In this document: positions 55,956 through 64,000 of the stretch, in pieces
Position numbering within the stretch: position 1 is the first letter of the stretch
How the letters are laid out: each line of letters opens with the position of its first letter
Assembly: GCF_010723575.1 (NCBI RefSeq)
Contig: NZ_BLKZ01000001.1
Coordinates: 2,790,001-2,854,000, forward strand
Reading direction: 5' to 3'
DNA length: 64,000 nt
Source of the DNA: Mycobacterium bourgelatii
GTDB taxonomy: Bacteria; Actinomycetota; Actinomycetes; Mycobacteriales; Mycobacteriaceae
Notes under the pieces: model-generated
Databases searched by the model: none
What the model was told of the DNA's origin: nothing
Seen by the model: only the letters and a program-made list of their open reading frames with translations
Translations under genes and position numbers: made by a program

Positions 55956-57893
55956 ATGTCGTTTGTCAGTGTGGCGCCCGAGTTGGTGGCGACAGCGGCT
56001 TCGGATTTGGCGCGTATCGGTTCGTCGATCAGTACGGCCAATGCGGCGGCGGCGAGTTCAACCACGATGCTGCTTGCCGCTGCCGAGGATGAGGTGTCGG
56101 CGGCGATCGCGGCGTTCTTGGCCGAGCACGGGCAGGCTTATCAGACGGTCAGCGCCCAGGCTGCGGCGGTCCATCAGCGGTTTGTGCAAGCCATCACTGC
56201 GGGGACGGGTGCCTATGCGGTCGCCGAGGCGGCCAGTGCCTCCCCATTGCAGCTCCTTGAGGAAAGTGTCTTGGGTGTGATCAATGCGCCCTTCAAGACT
56301 TTGTTGGGGCGCCCGCTGATCGGTCACGGCACCGATGGGGCTCCCGGGACCGGTCAGGCCGGGGGACCGGGCGGAATCTTGTGGGGCAACGGCGGTAACG
56401 GTGGATCGGGGGCACCGGGACAAAACGGCGGAGCCGGCGGAGCGGCGGGATTGTTCGGCCATGGCGGTGCTGGTGGGGCGGGCGGCACCGGACTTACCGG
56501 TACGTCGACTTCCGTCCCGGGGCAGACCGGGGGAGTTGGTGGAGCCGGTGGAGCGGGCGGGGTTGGGGGCCGCGGCGGGCTGATCTACGGCAATGGTGGG
56601 GCAGGCGGTGCCGGCGGGCTCGGAGGTACGGGCGGGGTCGGGGGCCCGGCAGACGGCTCCGGCTTCTTCGGTGCCGGCGGCCCTGGCGGCACCGGCGGCC
56701 TCGGTGGCGCGGGTGGTGCCCCCGGGCTCCTTGGAATCGCTGGTCAGACTGGCTTCACCGGAGCCGACGGCCTGCCCGGCGGATTTCGCCTCGGTCCCAT
56801 CGTCAATAACACCGGCCTCAGCGACACGGAGGTCTACCTGACCCTTCTCGGCCAGACCACACCCGGTCATTGGTCCTGGGTCGACCAGAACGGTGTCGCC
56901 CACGCGATCGACCACAGCGCCGCCAACGCCCCCGACCACCTCACCCACAACGGAGTGAACTACGCCAATATGTCGTTCACTCTCGCCGACGCCACGAATC
57001 TCTCGATACCGTCCGAATTTCAAGGCGCCCGAATATTTGTGTCGCTGAAGAACCCGCTCTATATCGGCATTGCGCCCGACAACTCGGGCTGGGCAGGTCT
57101 TGAGCCCTTCAACCCAGTCGATCCGAACTACAACACGGTCTACGACTGGTACGAGATGACCTACAAGTACGGCCAAGTCCACTTCGGTGGCAACACCACG
57201 CAGGTGGACCAGTTCGGGTTGCCGTTCACATTCACGCTGGCGCAGCAGTCCACCGGCTTTGCCGACACCCGCGGCATTACTTTGTCGCGCGCCGACGTGT
57301 TCCAGCAGTACGCGGCCACACTCCCGTCCGAGTTCCAGGCACTGATGCTCAGCGACAGCAACGGCGAACTGCTGAGGATTGTGGCGCCGCGGACCGCCCA
57401 GCCCGGTGGCCTGGCCACCTGGCTGGATCAACCGATCGACCAATTCTGGACGCACTATCAGGCCAACCAATTCCTGTACAACGGCCCCGGGTACACGGTG
57501 ACTGGCGGCGTCGACTCCAACACCCACCAGTTTGTCTACACCGTGACCCCCGACGGGGGCACTGGCTCGACATTCACGATGGCCAAGCCCACTACGGCAC
57601 AAACCTTTGCCGCCGATGGCCCATTCGTCGGCTCGGATACCCAGGGGGCTTTCCTCGCCGAACTCAACGCGGCGTTCAACCGCGGTGTGGCGCTCACACC
57701 CGATCAATGGGCCGACGTCGCCGCCTACTATCCGACGGGCGGGCGATGGAACAACTGGGCGCAGTTCTTCCACACCATCAACATCGACAACCTCGCCTAT
57801 GGGTTCCCCTATGACGACGTGAACAGCCAGAGTTCGGTGCTGATCCTCAGCAACTCTCAACCGCCGACTCAGCTGTCGTTTGTTCTTGGCTGA
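55956..57893 (+). CDS. PE_PGRS protein with C-terminal GH64 beta-1,3-glucanase-like domain
   Basis: The protein has 645 residues. The PE domain is at 1-95 (MSFVSVAPELVATAASD) with a YAVAE (YxxxE) export motif; the GRPLIG linker is at 118-123 and a short PGRS stretch at about 125-275. Residues 279-645 are not PGRS: they start GPIVNNTGLSDTEVYLTLLG and carry RIFVSLKNPLYI, NPVDPNYNTVYDWYE and NTTQVDQFGLPFTFTL, which match glycoside hydrolase family 64 beta-1,3-glucanases and their thaumatin-like barrel. Glu400 and Asp418 are candidates for the catalytic pair. CGGAGGT precedes the ATG. The likely role is an ESX-exported glucan-binding or -cleaving surface protein; substrate and activity are inference. 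Confidence 0.85.
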   Translation: MSFVSVAPELVATAASDLARIGSSISTANAAAASSTTMLLAAAEDEVSAAIAAFLAEHGQAYQTVSAQAAAVHQRFVQAITAGTGAYAVAEAASASPLQLLEESVLGVINAPFKTLLGRPLIGHGTDGAPGTGQAGGPGGILWGNGGNGGSGAPGQNGGAGGAAGLFGHGGAGGAGGTGLTGTSTSVPGQTGGVGGAGGAGGVGGRGGLIYGNGGAGGAGGLGGTGGVGGPADGSGFFGAGGPGGTGGLGGAGGAPGLLGIAGQTGFTGADGLPGGFRLGPIVNNTGLSDTEVYLTLLGQTTPGHWSWVDQNGVAHAIDHSAANAPDHLTHNGVNYANMSFTLADATNLSIPSEFQGARIFVSLKNPLYIGIAPDNSGWAGLEPFNPVDPNYNTVYDWYEMTYKYGQVHFGGNTTQVDQFGLPFTFTLAQQSTGFADTRGITLSRADVFQQYAATLPSEFQALMLSDSNGELLRIVAPRTAQPGGLATWLDQPIDQFWTHYQANQFLYNGPGYTVTGGVDSNTHQFVYTVTPDGGTGSTFTMAKPTTAQTFAADGPFVGSDTQGAFLAELNAAFNRGVALTPDQWADVAAYYPTGGRWNNWAQFFHTINIDNLAYGFPYDDVNSQSSVLILSNSQPPTQLSFVLG

Positions 57894-58124
57894 TGCGCGC
57901 CAGCGATGGCTGGCCCGTCCCTCTGCCGGCCACGACACCACGGCATCGAGTGCGCTGACGCCCTTGGGCCGTGTCGCGATCCCGGCTACGGCCCGAGCGG
58001 CCCATCGGCCCAGGGTTCCTAACGCGAGTCCGGTGCTGCCTCCGGCACCGCCGGGCCGGACACAGGGGGTTGGAATCCGGCGAATTCATCCGTCCAGAGG
58101 ACATCAAGCGGTAGACCTGTACCT

Positions 58125-58916
58125 GTGAAGATCGACGGGGCCGTAGCGGTGGTGACAGGAGCAGGTTCGGGCATTGGCAGGTCCATTGCGGCCGCGCTGG
58201 CATCGGCCGGTGCCTCCGTAGTGGCCGGCGACATTGACGCCGGTTCGGCCGCCGAGACGGCTGCGATGATCGGGGGCGTCGCGGCGGAGGCGGACGCCGC
58301 GAGCACGGACGGCATCGCGACTCTGCTCGACACCGCGCGCCGTTCGTTCGGCCCGGTAGATATCTACGTCGCCAATGCCGGTATCAGCGGCCAGTTCGGC
58401 CTCGGCGACGACGAAGCCGCCTGGGACCAAATCATCGACATCAACGTGCGCGCCCACGTCCGCGCGGCCAAAGCTGTTGTGCCGGAATGGCTTGAGCGTT
58501 CCGGCGGACATTTCGTCGCCGTCGCCTCGGCGGCCGGCCTGCTGACCCAGCTCAGTGCAGCGCCCTATAGCGTGACCAAGCACGCAGCCGTCGGTTTCGC
58601 CGAGTGGTTGGCTATCAACTACGGCGACGAGGGAATCGGTGTGAGTTGCGTGTGTCCGATGGGAGTGGACACCCCGATGCTGCGCGGCATGTCCGACTCA
58701 CCGGACGCGCAGATGCGGATGGCTGCCGCCGCCGTCACCAGCGCCGGCCCGGTGATCGGCCCGGACGCCGTCGCCGCCCTCGTGGTCCAAGCCATCGTCG
58801 ACGGTACGTTCTTGGTGCTGCCGCACCCTGAGGTGCTGAACATGTATCGGCAGAAGGGAGCCGATTACGATCGGTGGATCGCCGGGATGCGCCGCTATCA
58901 ACGCACCCTGGGGTAG
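58125..58916 (+). CDS. Short-chain dehydrogenase/reductase
   Basis: The protein has 263 residues from GTG 58125. It has the Rossmann motif TGAGSGIG (11-18), NAG (84-86), a catalytic Ser (about 135), and YSVTK with Tyr148 and Lys152, the classical SDR set. The Asp at residue 36 after strand beta2 suggests NAD preference. The substrate cannot be told from sequence; mycobacterial SDRs act on lipids, sterols and other alcohols. It follows the PE_PGRS-GH64 gene after 231 bp and stands alone. Confidence 0.88.
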   Translation: MKIDGAVAVVTGAGSGIGRSIAAALASAGASVVAGDIDAGSAAETAAMIGGVAAEADAASTDGIATLLDTARRSFGPVDIYVANAGISGQFGLGDDEAAWDQIIDINVRAHVRAAKAVVPEWLERSGGHFVAVASAAGLLTQLSAAPYSVTKHAAVGFAEWLAINYGDEGIGVSCVCPMGVDTPMLRGMSDSPDAQMRMAAAAVTSAGPVIGPDAVAALVVQAIVDGTFLVLPHPEVLNMYRQKGADYDRWIAGMRRYQRTLG

Positions 58917-59091
58917 CGGTCCACGGGCGGGCTCCGCAGATCAGGCGTCGGACTCGCCGCCGCCGACACTACTGGCAGAGCTCAAAGGTATTCCGGTGCA
59001 ATACTTCTCAGGCAAGAGTGTCCGGCGCCGCGCACGGCGTCCAAGTTCCGCCAACCGAACTCGAACCCGACACCAGAGGTCATTCCGTTCT

Positions 59092-59973
59092 CTAGGTGGC
59101 AGGAGGAGCCGCGGTGAAAGGGACTTCTACGCCACGTTGAAATGACAGAGCCGCACTCTGGATTACCAACGCGGCAGCCAATATGCCTATCCATAACCAG
59201 GCCTCGCCCGGGGAGATATGCACGGCGGGATTCGCATATCCCAAAAGTGCGACCGAGCGCATGATCACGGCGACGGCTACGGCGATCGTCGTGTACGGCA
59301 CGAACGTCTGGATGCGTTGTGCCACAAGGCCGACAGGCATTTCCGAACGCCGCCTCTTTCTCCCCAGCGCCCAAAGGACTGCGCACGCGATCGTGATCCC
59401 CACCGGTACGGGAACCGCGAGGTGATTGGCCTGGTCCCACAGCGGTTGAAGCGGCTGCCGCGTCTCAGAATTGCCCAGCGCGAGTGCAAGATGCCCGAGC
59501 GTCTGTTGAACAAACGACACGGTAAGCGCGGGGGCGAGCACCACCAGGATGAAGACGCAGTGCTTGGCGAGTGTCCCTGAGGTACCCGAAAAGAACTGCA
59601 CCACGGCATAAAGCAACGTATAGACGGAAGCCGCCAACGAGACGGCGGCCAACACCGCAGCGGACGTGGCTCGCCCCTCGGTGATTGCGCATCCGCTCTC
59701 ACCGGCAAGCAGGCTGTAGCGCAGGGTTGTCAGCACCAGGCCCAGAAACGCGCACACCAACGCAAGCCCGACTTGGGTTTCGTGCGCGGCCTCCCGCGGC
59801 CCCGGTGCACGCCCTTCTCCCCGGCGCCGATATGCGCGGTCCAGCACCAGATTGATGACGACGAAGGCAAAGCCTGCAAGAACGGCGGTGAACTGCGCGT
59901 AGCTTCTGGCCACAATCGAGGGGTCGAAGCCGTACCAAAGTTCGCAGGGCTCAGCAATGAGTTCGGTGAGCAC
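59092..59973 (-). CDS. Hypothetical integral membrane protein (293 aa)
   Basis: About seven hydrophobic segments are visible, starting with QFTAVLAGFAFVVINLVL, and short charged loops, including a basic one (LGRKRRRSEM). The start MLTELIAEPCELWYGF is preceded by no strong ribosome binding site. I do not recognise the family and no transporter or enzyme motif is visible. The gene is divergent from the mutarotase lipoprotein gene with about 168 bp between the starts. Confidence 0.65.
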   Translation of the reverse strand: MLTELIAEPCELWYGFDPSIVARSYAQFTAVLAGFAFVVINLVLDRAYRRRGEGRAPGPREAAHETQVGLALVCAFLGLVLTTLRYSLLAGESGCAITEGRATSAAVLAAVSLAASVYTLLYAVVQFFSGTSGTLAKHCVFILVVLAPALTVSFVQQTLGHLALALGNSETRQPLQPLWDQANHLAVPVPVGITIACAVLWALGRKRRRSEMPVGLVAQRIQTFVPYTTIAVAVAVIMRSVALLGYANPAVHISPGEAWLWIGILAAALVIQSAALSFQRGVEVPFTAAPPAT

Positions 59974-60141
59974 CGTCGGATACTACGGGCAACTAACGCC
60001 GGGCCTGCTGGTAAACGCGCACGATTTCGCTTATCGGACAACACTGCAAGATCGCGCTGACCGCTGTTCGCGTCGATGCAGCGTTATCCTCGTCGAGGTG
60101 CCGGAGCCGGTTGAGGCCCCGACGGAGCCTACGAGGAGCGC

Positions 60142-61305
60142 ATGCGTAACGCACTGTTGCGTCAACTGTTTGCCATCGCGGGTGCGGTGGGATTGGCGGC
60201 GTGTAGCAACATGGCCCCGAAACCCGCGGGCCCGCCGTCGATCACGAGCGAGCCATTCGGTCATATCGGCGATACCCCGGTGGAGCGATACACGCTCACC
60301 AACGGGCACGACATGCGGGTACGAATCCTGACCTACGGTGGCATCATTCAGTCACTAGAGGTGCCCGACCGCGCCGGCCATGTCGACAATGTGGTGCTGG
60401 GCTTTCCGGATCTGGCCGGCTACTTGGACAACACTGGGTCCGCCAAGACCTATTTCGGGGCCATCATCGGCCGCTACGGCAATCGGATCGCCAAGGGTGC
60501 ATTCACGCTGAACGGTAGCGAATACCACTTACCAATCAACAACAACGGCAACAGTTTGCATGGCGGCACCGCGGGGTTCGACACGAAGGTATGGCGGGCA
60601 CGTCCGCAGAGCGGTAAAGACGCAGTCAGCCTGGAGCTGCAATATGTAAGTCCCGCAGGCGAAATGGGCTATCCCGGAACGCTCACGACGACCGTCGCCT
60701 ACACCTTGGACCAGCAGAACGAATTGCGCATCGATTACCACGCGACCACCGACGCGCCGACGGTGATCAACCTGACCAATCACAGCTACTTCAATCTGGC
60801 CGGTGAAGGTACCCGCGACGTCTACGCGCAACAGGTCACCATCAACGCCGACAAATACCTGCCGACCGACACCACACAGATTCCGACAGGGGAGATCGCG
60901 CAGGTGAAGGGCACCCCGTTCGACTTCACCTCACCGGCCGCGATCGGCGCGCGCATCACTGTGGACGACCCCCAGTTGATGCTGGCCCGGGGTTACGACC
61001 ACAACTGGGTGGTCAACCGCGGCAACAACTCTGGGCTGGTAGAGGCGGCCAGGGCCGAGGACCCGCAGACGGGCCGTACCCTGATCGTCTCCACAACGGA
61101 GCCTGGAGTGCAGTTCTACACGTCCAACTTCATCGACGGGACGCTAACGGGCACCAGCGGCCGTACCTACCAGCGGGGCGCGGGATTCACGATGGAGACC
61201 CAGCACTATCCGGACTCACCGAATCACCCGAACTTTCCAACCACCGTGCTGAACCCAGGCGAGACCTACCGTTCGACAACGGTATTCGCCTTCAATGCCA
61301 AATAG
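60142..61305 (+). CDS. Galactose mutarotase (aldose 1-epimerase)-like lipoprotein
   Basis: The protein has 387 residues; AGGAG precedes the ATG. A signal peptide ends in the lipobox LAAC21, so the protein is anchored in the membrane outside the cytoplasm. The rest is a GalM fold: RYGNRIAKGAF, NSLHGGTAGFDTKVW, NLTNHSYFNLAG with the catalytic acid His214, and FTMETQHYPDSPNHPNFP with the catalytic base Glu352. The known reaction is interconversion of alpha and beta anomers of hexoses. Why an exported version is needed is not clear. Confidence 0.88.
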   Translation: MRNALLRQLFAIAGAVGLAACSNMAPKPAGPPSITSEPFGHIGDTPVERYTLTNGHDMRVRILTYGGIIQSLEVPDRAGHVDNVVLGFPDLAGYLDNTGSAKTYFGAIIGRYGNRIAKGAFTLNGSEYHLPINNNGNSLHGGTAGFDTKVWRARPQSGKDAVSLELQYVSPAGEMGYPGTLTTTVAYTLDQQNELRIDYHATTDAPTVINLTNHSYFNLAGEGTRDVYAQQVTINADKYLPTDTTQIPTGEIAQVKGTPFDFTSPAAIGARITVDDPQLMLARGYDHNWVVNRGNNSGLVEAARAEDPQTGRTLIVSTTEPGVQFYTSNFIDGTLTGTSGRTYQRGAGFTMETQHYPDSPNHPNFPTTVLNPGETYRSTTVFAFNAK

Positions 61306-61347
61306 CCAGGTTACGAAGAACCGGTACGGCACCGAGAAACGTAGCGC

Positions 61348-61899
61348 TTACCTCGTCGGCGTTGGAGGCGCACCCGGTACCGGGTTTGAGCTCGACGGCT
61401 CACTAGGAGTCGCGGATCCGGGCATGTTTGACGTCCAGATCAGGATGTCTTGCAGTCCGTCGTTATAGACAACTCCGTTGGCTGGCGCACCGGTCACATC
61501 GAAGTACAGCGTGCCGGTCGATTCCTGGCCCTGCGGGATTGGCGACCGGTTGAGTCCGTTCGGAACCTGAACATCGTCGACCAGCTCGTAGGTCTGACCG
61601 TTGGGGCCGCGGGCACTGAAGTTTTTGACCATGGGTGTGACCGTGCCGGCGTCCGACCTAGCGGTGATTTCTGCCTGGTAGAGCGTGCCTTCCGGGGTGT
61701 AACCAGGAATGGCGATGTTGCTCGGCCGGAGGTTGCTCACCGTGTAGGTGGTGGTCATGGGCCCGCTGATCAGCTGTTGGCTGGTGCCGAACGGCTGGAC
61801 ATTCGGCGCCGCCGAGGAAACTCCTACGCCGAAAACGCCTGCCGTAGCTATTCCCACGGCACCGATGGCCGTTTTGAATGTGGTGGTTGTGAATCTCAC
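61348..61899 (-). CDS. DUF1942 (MPT63-like) secreted protein
   Basis: The protein has 183 residues from GTG 61899, which GGGAGCT precedes; the longer frame has no such site. A signal peptide ends at about VSSAAP. The mature part has the DUF1942 pattern: LRPSNIAIPGYTPEGTLYQAEITA, VTPMVKNFSARGPNGQTYELV and ESTGTLYFDVTGAPANGVVYNDGLQDILIW. The family folds as an immunoglobulin-like beta sandwich, as in the secreted antigen MPT63. A Pro/Ser-rich tail closes the protein. It is convergent with the mutarotase gene. The function is unknown. Confidence 0.88.
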   Translation of the reverse strand: MRFTTTTFKTAIGAVGIATAGVFGVGVSSAAPNVQPFGTSQQLISGPMTTTYTVSNLRPSNIAIPGYTPEGTLYQAEITARSDAGTVTPMVKNFSARGPNGQTYELVDDVQVPNGLNRSPIPQGQESTGTLYFDVTGAPANGVVYNDGLQDILIWTSNMPGSATPSEPSSSNPVPGAPPTPTR

Positions 61900-62307
61900 G
61901 ATGAGCTCCCTTGATTTTCTTCGCAATTCGCCGCGCGGTCACCCAGTCGGGGACAAACCGCACATACGGGGCATAACCCGAGGTCAGCCGTCCAAACCTG
62001 CCCTGCAGTGGTAAATGTCTTGGTTTCTCGTGCCGTCGGCCGGTCGGCGGTGTGCGCCGCACGTCGAACGTGCGGCCTATTTACCGCCACCGCGCGAAAC
62101 CGGGCCATTTCCCTCACGCTCGGCGACCCGCGATGGCGAGGCGGCGTTGCGCCGCACGTCGAACGTGCGGCCTATTTACCGCCACCGCCCGAAACCGGGC
62201 CATTCCCCTCACGCTCGGCGACCCGCGACGCGACCCGCGAGGCGACCCGCGAGGCGGACTTCGCGCGTACATGAGCGACAGCCGTGCGGGGTAGGACTAA
62301 GGGTGTG
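61900..62307. other. Intergenic region with two 95-bp tandem repeats carrying hairpins
   Basis: Two near-identical copies with a 95-bp period start at 62053 and 62148. Each holds GCCGCACGT-CGA-ACGTGCGGC, a perfect 9-bp stem. After the second copy GCGACCCGCGA recurs as a short direct repeat. No coding function is convincing despite open frames, which only reflect the repeat. Confidence 0.7.
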
Positions 62308-62793
62308 ATGAATGCCCAGGAACTAGCTCAGGAACTCGGCCACCCCGGTGCCCAACAGCTGCTCGCAGGTTCGATGGCCCGGCTCGCTTACAACGGACAT
62401 GACGGCTTCCCCAGAGTCATCCCCGTCGGGTTTTACTGGACCGGCGACCGCATCGTGGTGTCCACGGCACCGACGTCCCCGAAAGCCCGCGCGCTGTCAT
62501 CCCGCCCGCAAGTCGCAATGACGATCGACACCGGTTCCACCCCCGAAGAAGCCAAGGCGCTCTTGATGCGCGGCGTCGCCACCCTCGAAACCGTCGACGG
62601 TGTCACCGAGGAGTACCTCGCGGCGGCGAGGAGCTCAATGGACGAACCCCGAGCTGCCGAATTCGAAGACAACGTGCGCTCGACCTACAAGCAGATGGTG
62701 CGCATCTCGATCGAGCCGCTCTGGGCGCGGTTCTATGACTTTGGCGCCGGCCGGTTACCCGCATTTCTGGCGGACCTCGTCAACGACGGCTAG
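62308..62793 (+). CDS. Pyridoxamine 5'-phosphate oxidase-like protein
   Basis: The protein has 161 residues from ATG 62308; a GTG at 62305 is possible. It matches the PNPOx-like FMN-binding split-barrel fold: LARLAYNGHDGFPRVIPVGFYWTGDRIVVST, KARALSSRPQVAMTID, RGVATLETVDGVTEEYLAAARS. Proteins of this kind bind FMN or F420 and act as small oxidoreductases; the substrate is unknown. The length is normal for the group. It stands alone before the PAP2-type gene. Confidence 0.78.
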   Translation: MNAQELAQELGHPGAQQLLAGSMARLAYNGHDGFPRVIPVGFYWTGDRIVVSTAPTSPKARALSSRPQVAMTIDTGSTPEEAKALLMRGVATLETVDGVTEEYLAAARSSMDEPRAAEFEDNVRSTYKQMVRISIEPLWARFYDFGAGRLPAFLADLVNDG

Positions 62794-62872
62794 TCCGCAT
62801 CTCTCGACGACCGGTCGAGGTTCCTGCTGGGTTTCTACCTGTGTCGTCCATCTGACACTTAAACTTCTGCGG

Positions 62873-64000
62873 GTGTTCACCGACGAGTTGCGACGCGTTC
62901 CGACACGCGCTCGACTCGCGCGCATCTGGCCGCCGCTCGCCGTCGCGGCGATCGCCCTTATCCTGGTCGCGTTGCAGGTCACCGCGCACAAGGCCGGCTT
63001 CCAAGGCCCCCTGCACAGCCTGCTCAGCGACTACGTGGCCGCTCCGAAGTCGGTCACGGTGCCCTGGGTCGGTTTCGGTCTGGCCATGGCCGGGTTGTCC
63101 AACCGCTGGCGGATCGCCGCACTTTCCGTGGCCGTGGCTCTCGACGTCGCCTTCGCCGCCGAGCGCCTGGTGCGCGGCGGCGGGTTGGCGTTTGGCAACG
63201 GTCCGCTGATCGTCATCACCGGATTGGCTGCAGTGGCCGTCTACCGCTGGGTGAAGGGGGAATCCATACCGGCCTTCCGCGGAGTCGGTTTCGGCCTCCT
63301 GCTCATCATCGCGACAAAGGTCGGCGACAGCTGGCTGAGCATCACCGCGATCACCCGCCCAAAGGTCGTCGACGAGTATGCGTTGCTCGCCGATCACGCC
63401 CTGGCGCAACCGTCTTGGCTCTTCGGTCGGCTGGTCGAAGCGGGCGGGCCCGTGCTCTACGGGGCACTGCACTGGGTGTACATCGAGTTGCCAGCCGCAG
63501 CCCTGGTGGTCGCGTTCTACCAGCTGCGCAACGTGCGCACCGAAGGTTGGCCTCGTCACTTTCTGGTCCCGACGTTCCTGGTGCTCGGATTGGTCGGGCC
63601 GTTGATCTACCTGCTGTTTCCGTTGGTGGGCCCCGCCTTCGCCTTCGGCGCGGGCGGTGGGGGCTTCCAGATCGGCGACTACTGGCCGCACACCCTGCCC
63701 CCGATCGACATGGCGCCAGCAGCCGTGCCCTTCGACAGCAAGACCCCGCGCAACTGCATGCCCTCGATGCACACGGCTTGGGCGCTCGCGGTGTTCATCC
63801 ACTCCCGTCCCGGCCCACGTTGGCTACGCGCAGGCGGCTCGTTCTGGCTGGCATGCACCATCGCGGCGACGCTTGGCTTCGGCTACCACTACGGCGTCGA
63901 CCTTGTGGCGGGCGCGGTGTTATGCCTGACGGCCGAGGCGGTATTGCGCGAACCGGTGCGAGGTCGCATTTGGACGCGGGTGGGGTTTGTGGCGTTCGGT
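62873..64000 (+). CDS. PAP2-type phosphatase / inositolphosphotransferase-like membrane protein (right edge partial)
   Basis: At least 376 codons are open from GTG 62873 to the window end. The start is uncertain. Several membrane helices are visible. Near the end PSMHT (about residues 297-301) and GYHYGVDLVAG (His at about 339) are the two histidine motifs of the PAP2 superfamily, as in lipid phosphatases and Aur1-like phosphotransferases. The sequence KTPRNCMPSMHTAWALAV is typical of the PAP2_3 group. It probably acts on a membrane lipid. The C-terminus lies outside the window. Confidence 0.8.
   Translation, partial: MFTDELRRVPTRARLARIWPPLAVAAIALILVALQVTAHKAGFQGPLHSLLSDYVAAPKSVTVPWVGFGLAMAGLSNRWRIAALSVAVALDVAFAAERLVRGGGLAFGNGPLIVITGLAAVAVYRWVKGESIPAFRGVGFGLLLIIATKVGDSWLSITAITRPKVVDEYALLADHALAQPSWLFGRLVEAGGPVLYGALHWVYIELPAAALVVAFYQLRNVRTEGWPRHFLVPTFLVLGLVGPLIYLLFPLVGPAFAFGAGGGGFQIGDYWPHTLPPIDMAPAAVPFDSKTPRNCMPSMHTAWALAVFIHSRPGPRWLRAGGSFWLACTIAATLGFGYHYGVDLVAGAVLCLTAEAVLREPVRGRIWTRVGFVAFG

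Noticed and set aside
62015..62308. Frames through the 95-bp repeats upstream of the PNPOx-like gene
   Set aside because: Their repeated peptide only reflects the DNA repeat; all three frames are open.

Overview
The window is chromosomal DNA from a slow-growing Mycobacterium, most likely of the marinum/kansasii/tuberculosis radiation. The evidence is high G+C, three PPE-MPTR genes, three PE_PGRS-type loci, a complete eight-gene yrbE/mce operon, a DUF1942 (MPT63-like) secreted protein, and IS families typical of these genomes. No rRNA, CRISPR or replication origin was seen. The species and the mce operon number cannot be fixed from the sequence alone.

Layout. Positions 1-182 are the right end of an IS3-family element whose complete copy lies at 34809-36056 in the same orientation, so about 36 kb is bracketed by direct IS copies. 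From 183 to 11.5 kb the region is accessory: a small secreted protein, a PASTA membrane protein, a decayed tRNA-Arg-like sequence, an IS481-type element with a 15-bp target duplication and a frameshifted transposase, two small co-directional genes, a DUF167 protein, a divergent pRiA4b-ORF3/SWIM gene pair, and an IS1380-type element into which an IS256-type element has jumped. Target duplications can be read for both nested elements. From 11.6 to 34.6 kb the region is dominated by surface/secreted repeat proteins: a 3340-residue PPE-MPTR (minus strand), an intact PE_PGRS and its tandem frameshifted paralogue, a DUF5709 protein converging on a two-gene operon of unknown function, and a 585-residue PPE-MPTR.

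After the IS3 element come a small orphan gene and a TetR regulator, then yrbEA-yrbEB-mceA-mceB-mceC-mceD-mceE-mceF (37928-47828). These eight genes overlap or abut and would encode a complete Mce lipid/sterol-type ABC import system except for the ATPase, which is encoded elsewhere in mycobacteria. Matching ACCGT/ACGGT palindromes lie at the putative tetR and mce promoters, which suggests that this TetR controls itself and the operon.

Downstream are a protein made of three tandem Phd/YefM antitoxin-like domains with no adjacent toxin and a likely leaderless transcript, a 2297-residue PPE-MPTR, and a PE_PGRS protein whose C-terminal ~365 residues look like a GH64 beta-1,3-glucanase. The last 6 kb holds more ordinary genes: an SDR, a membrane protein, a galactose mutarotase-like lipoprotein, a DUF1942 secreted protein, a pyridoxamine-phosphate-oxidase-like protein, and a PAP2-type membrane phosphatase running off the right edge.

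The most interesting candidates are the PE_PGRS-GH64 fusion, the triple-antitoxin orphan, the TetR/mce operator pair, and the regular ~1.35-kb modular build of the giant PPE genes.
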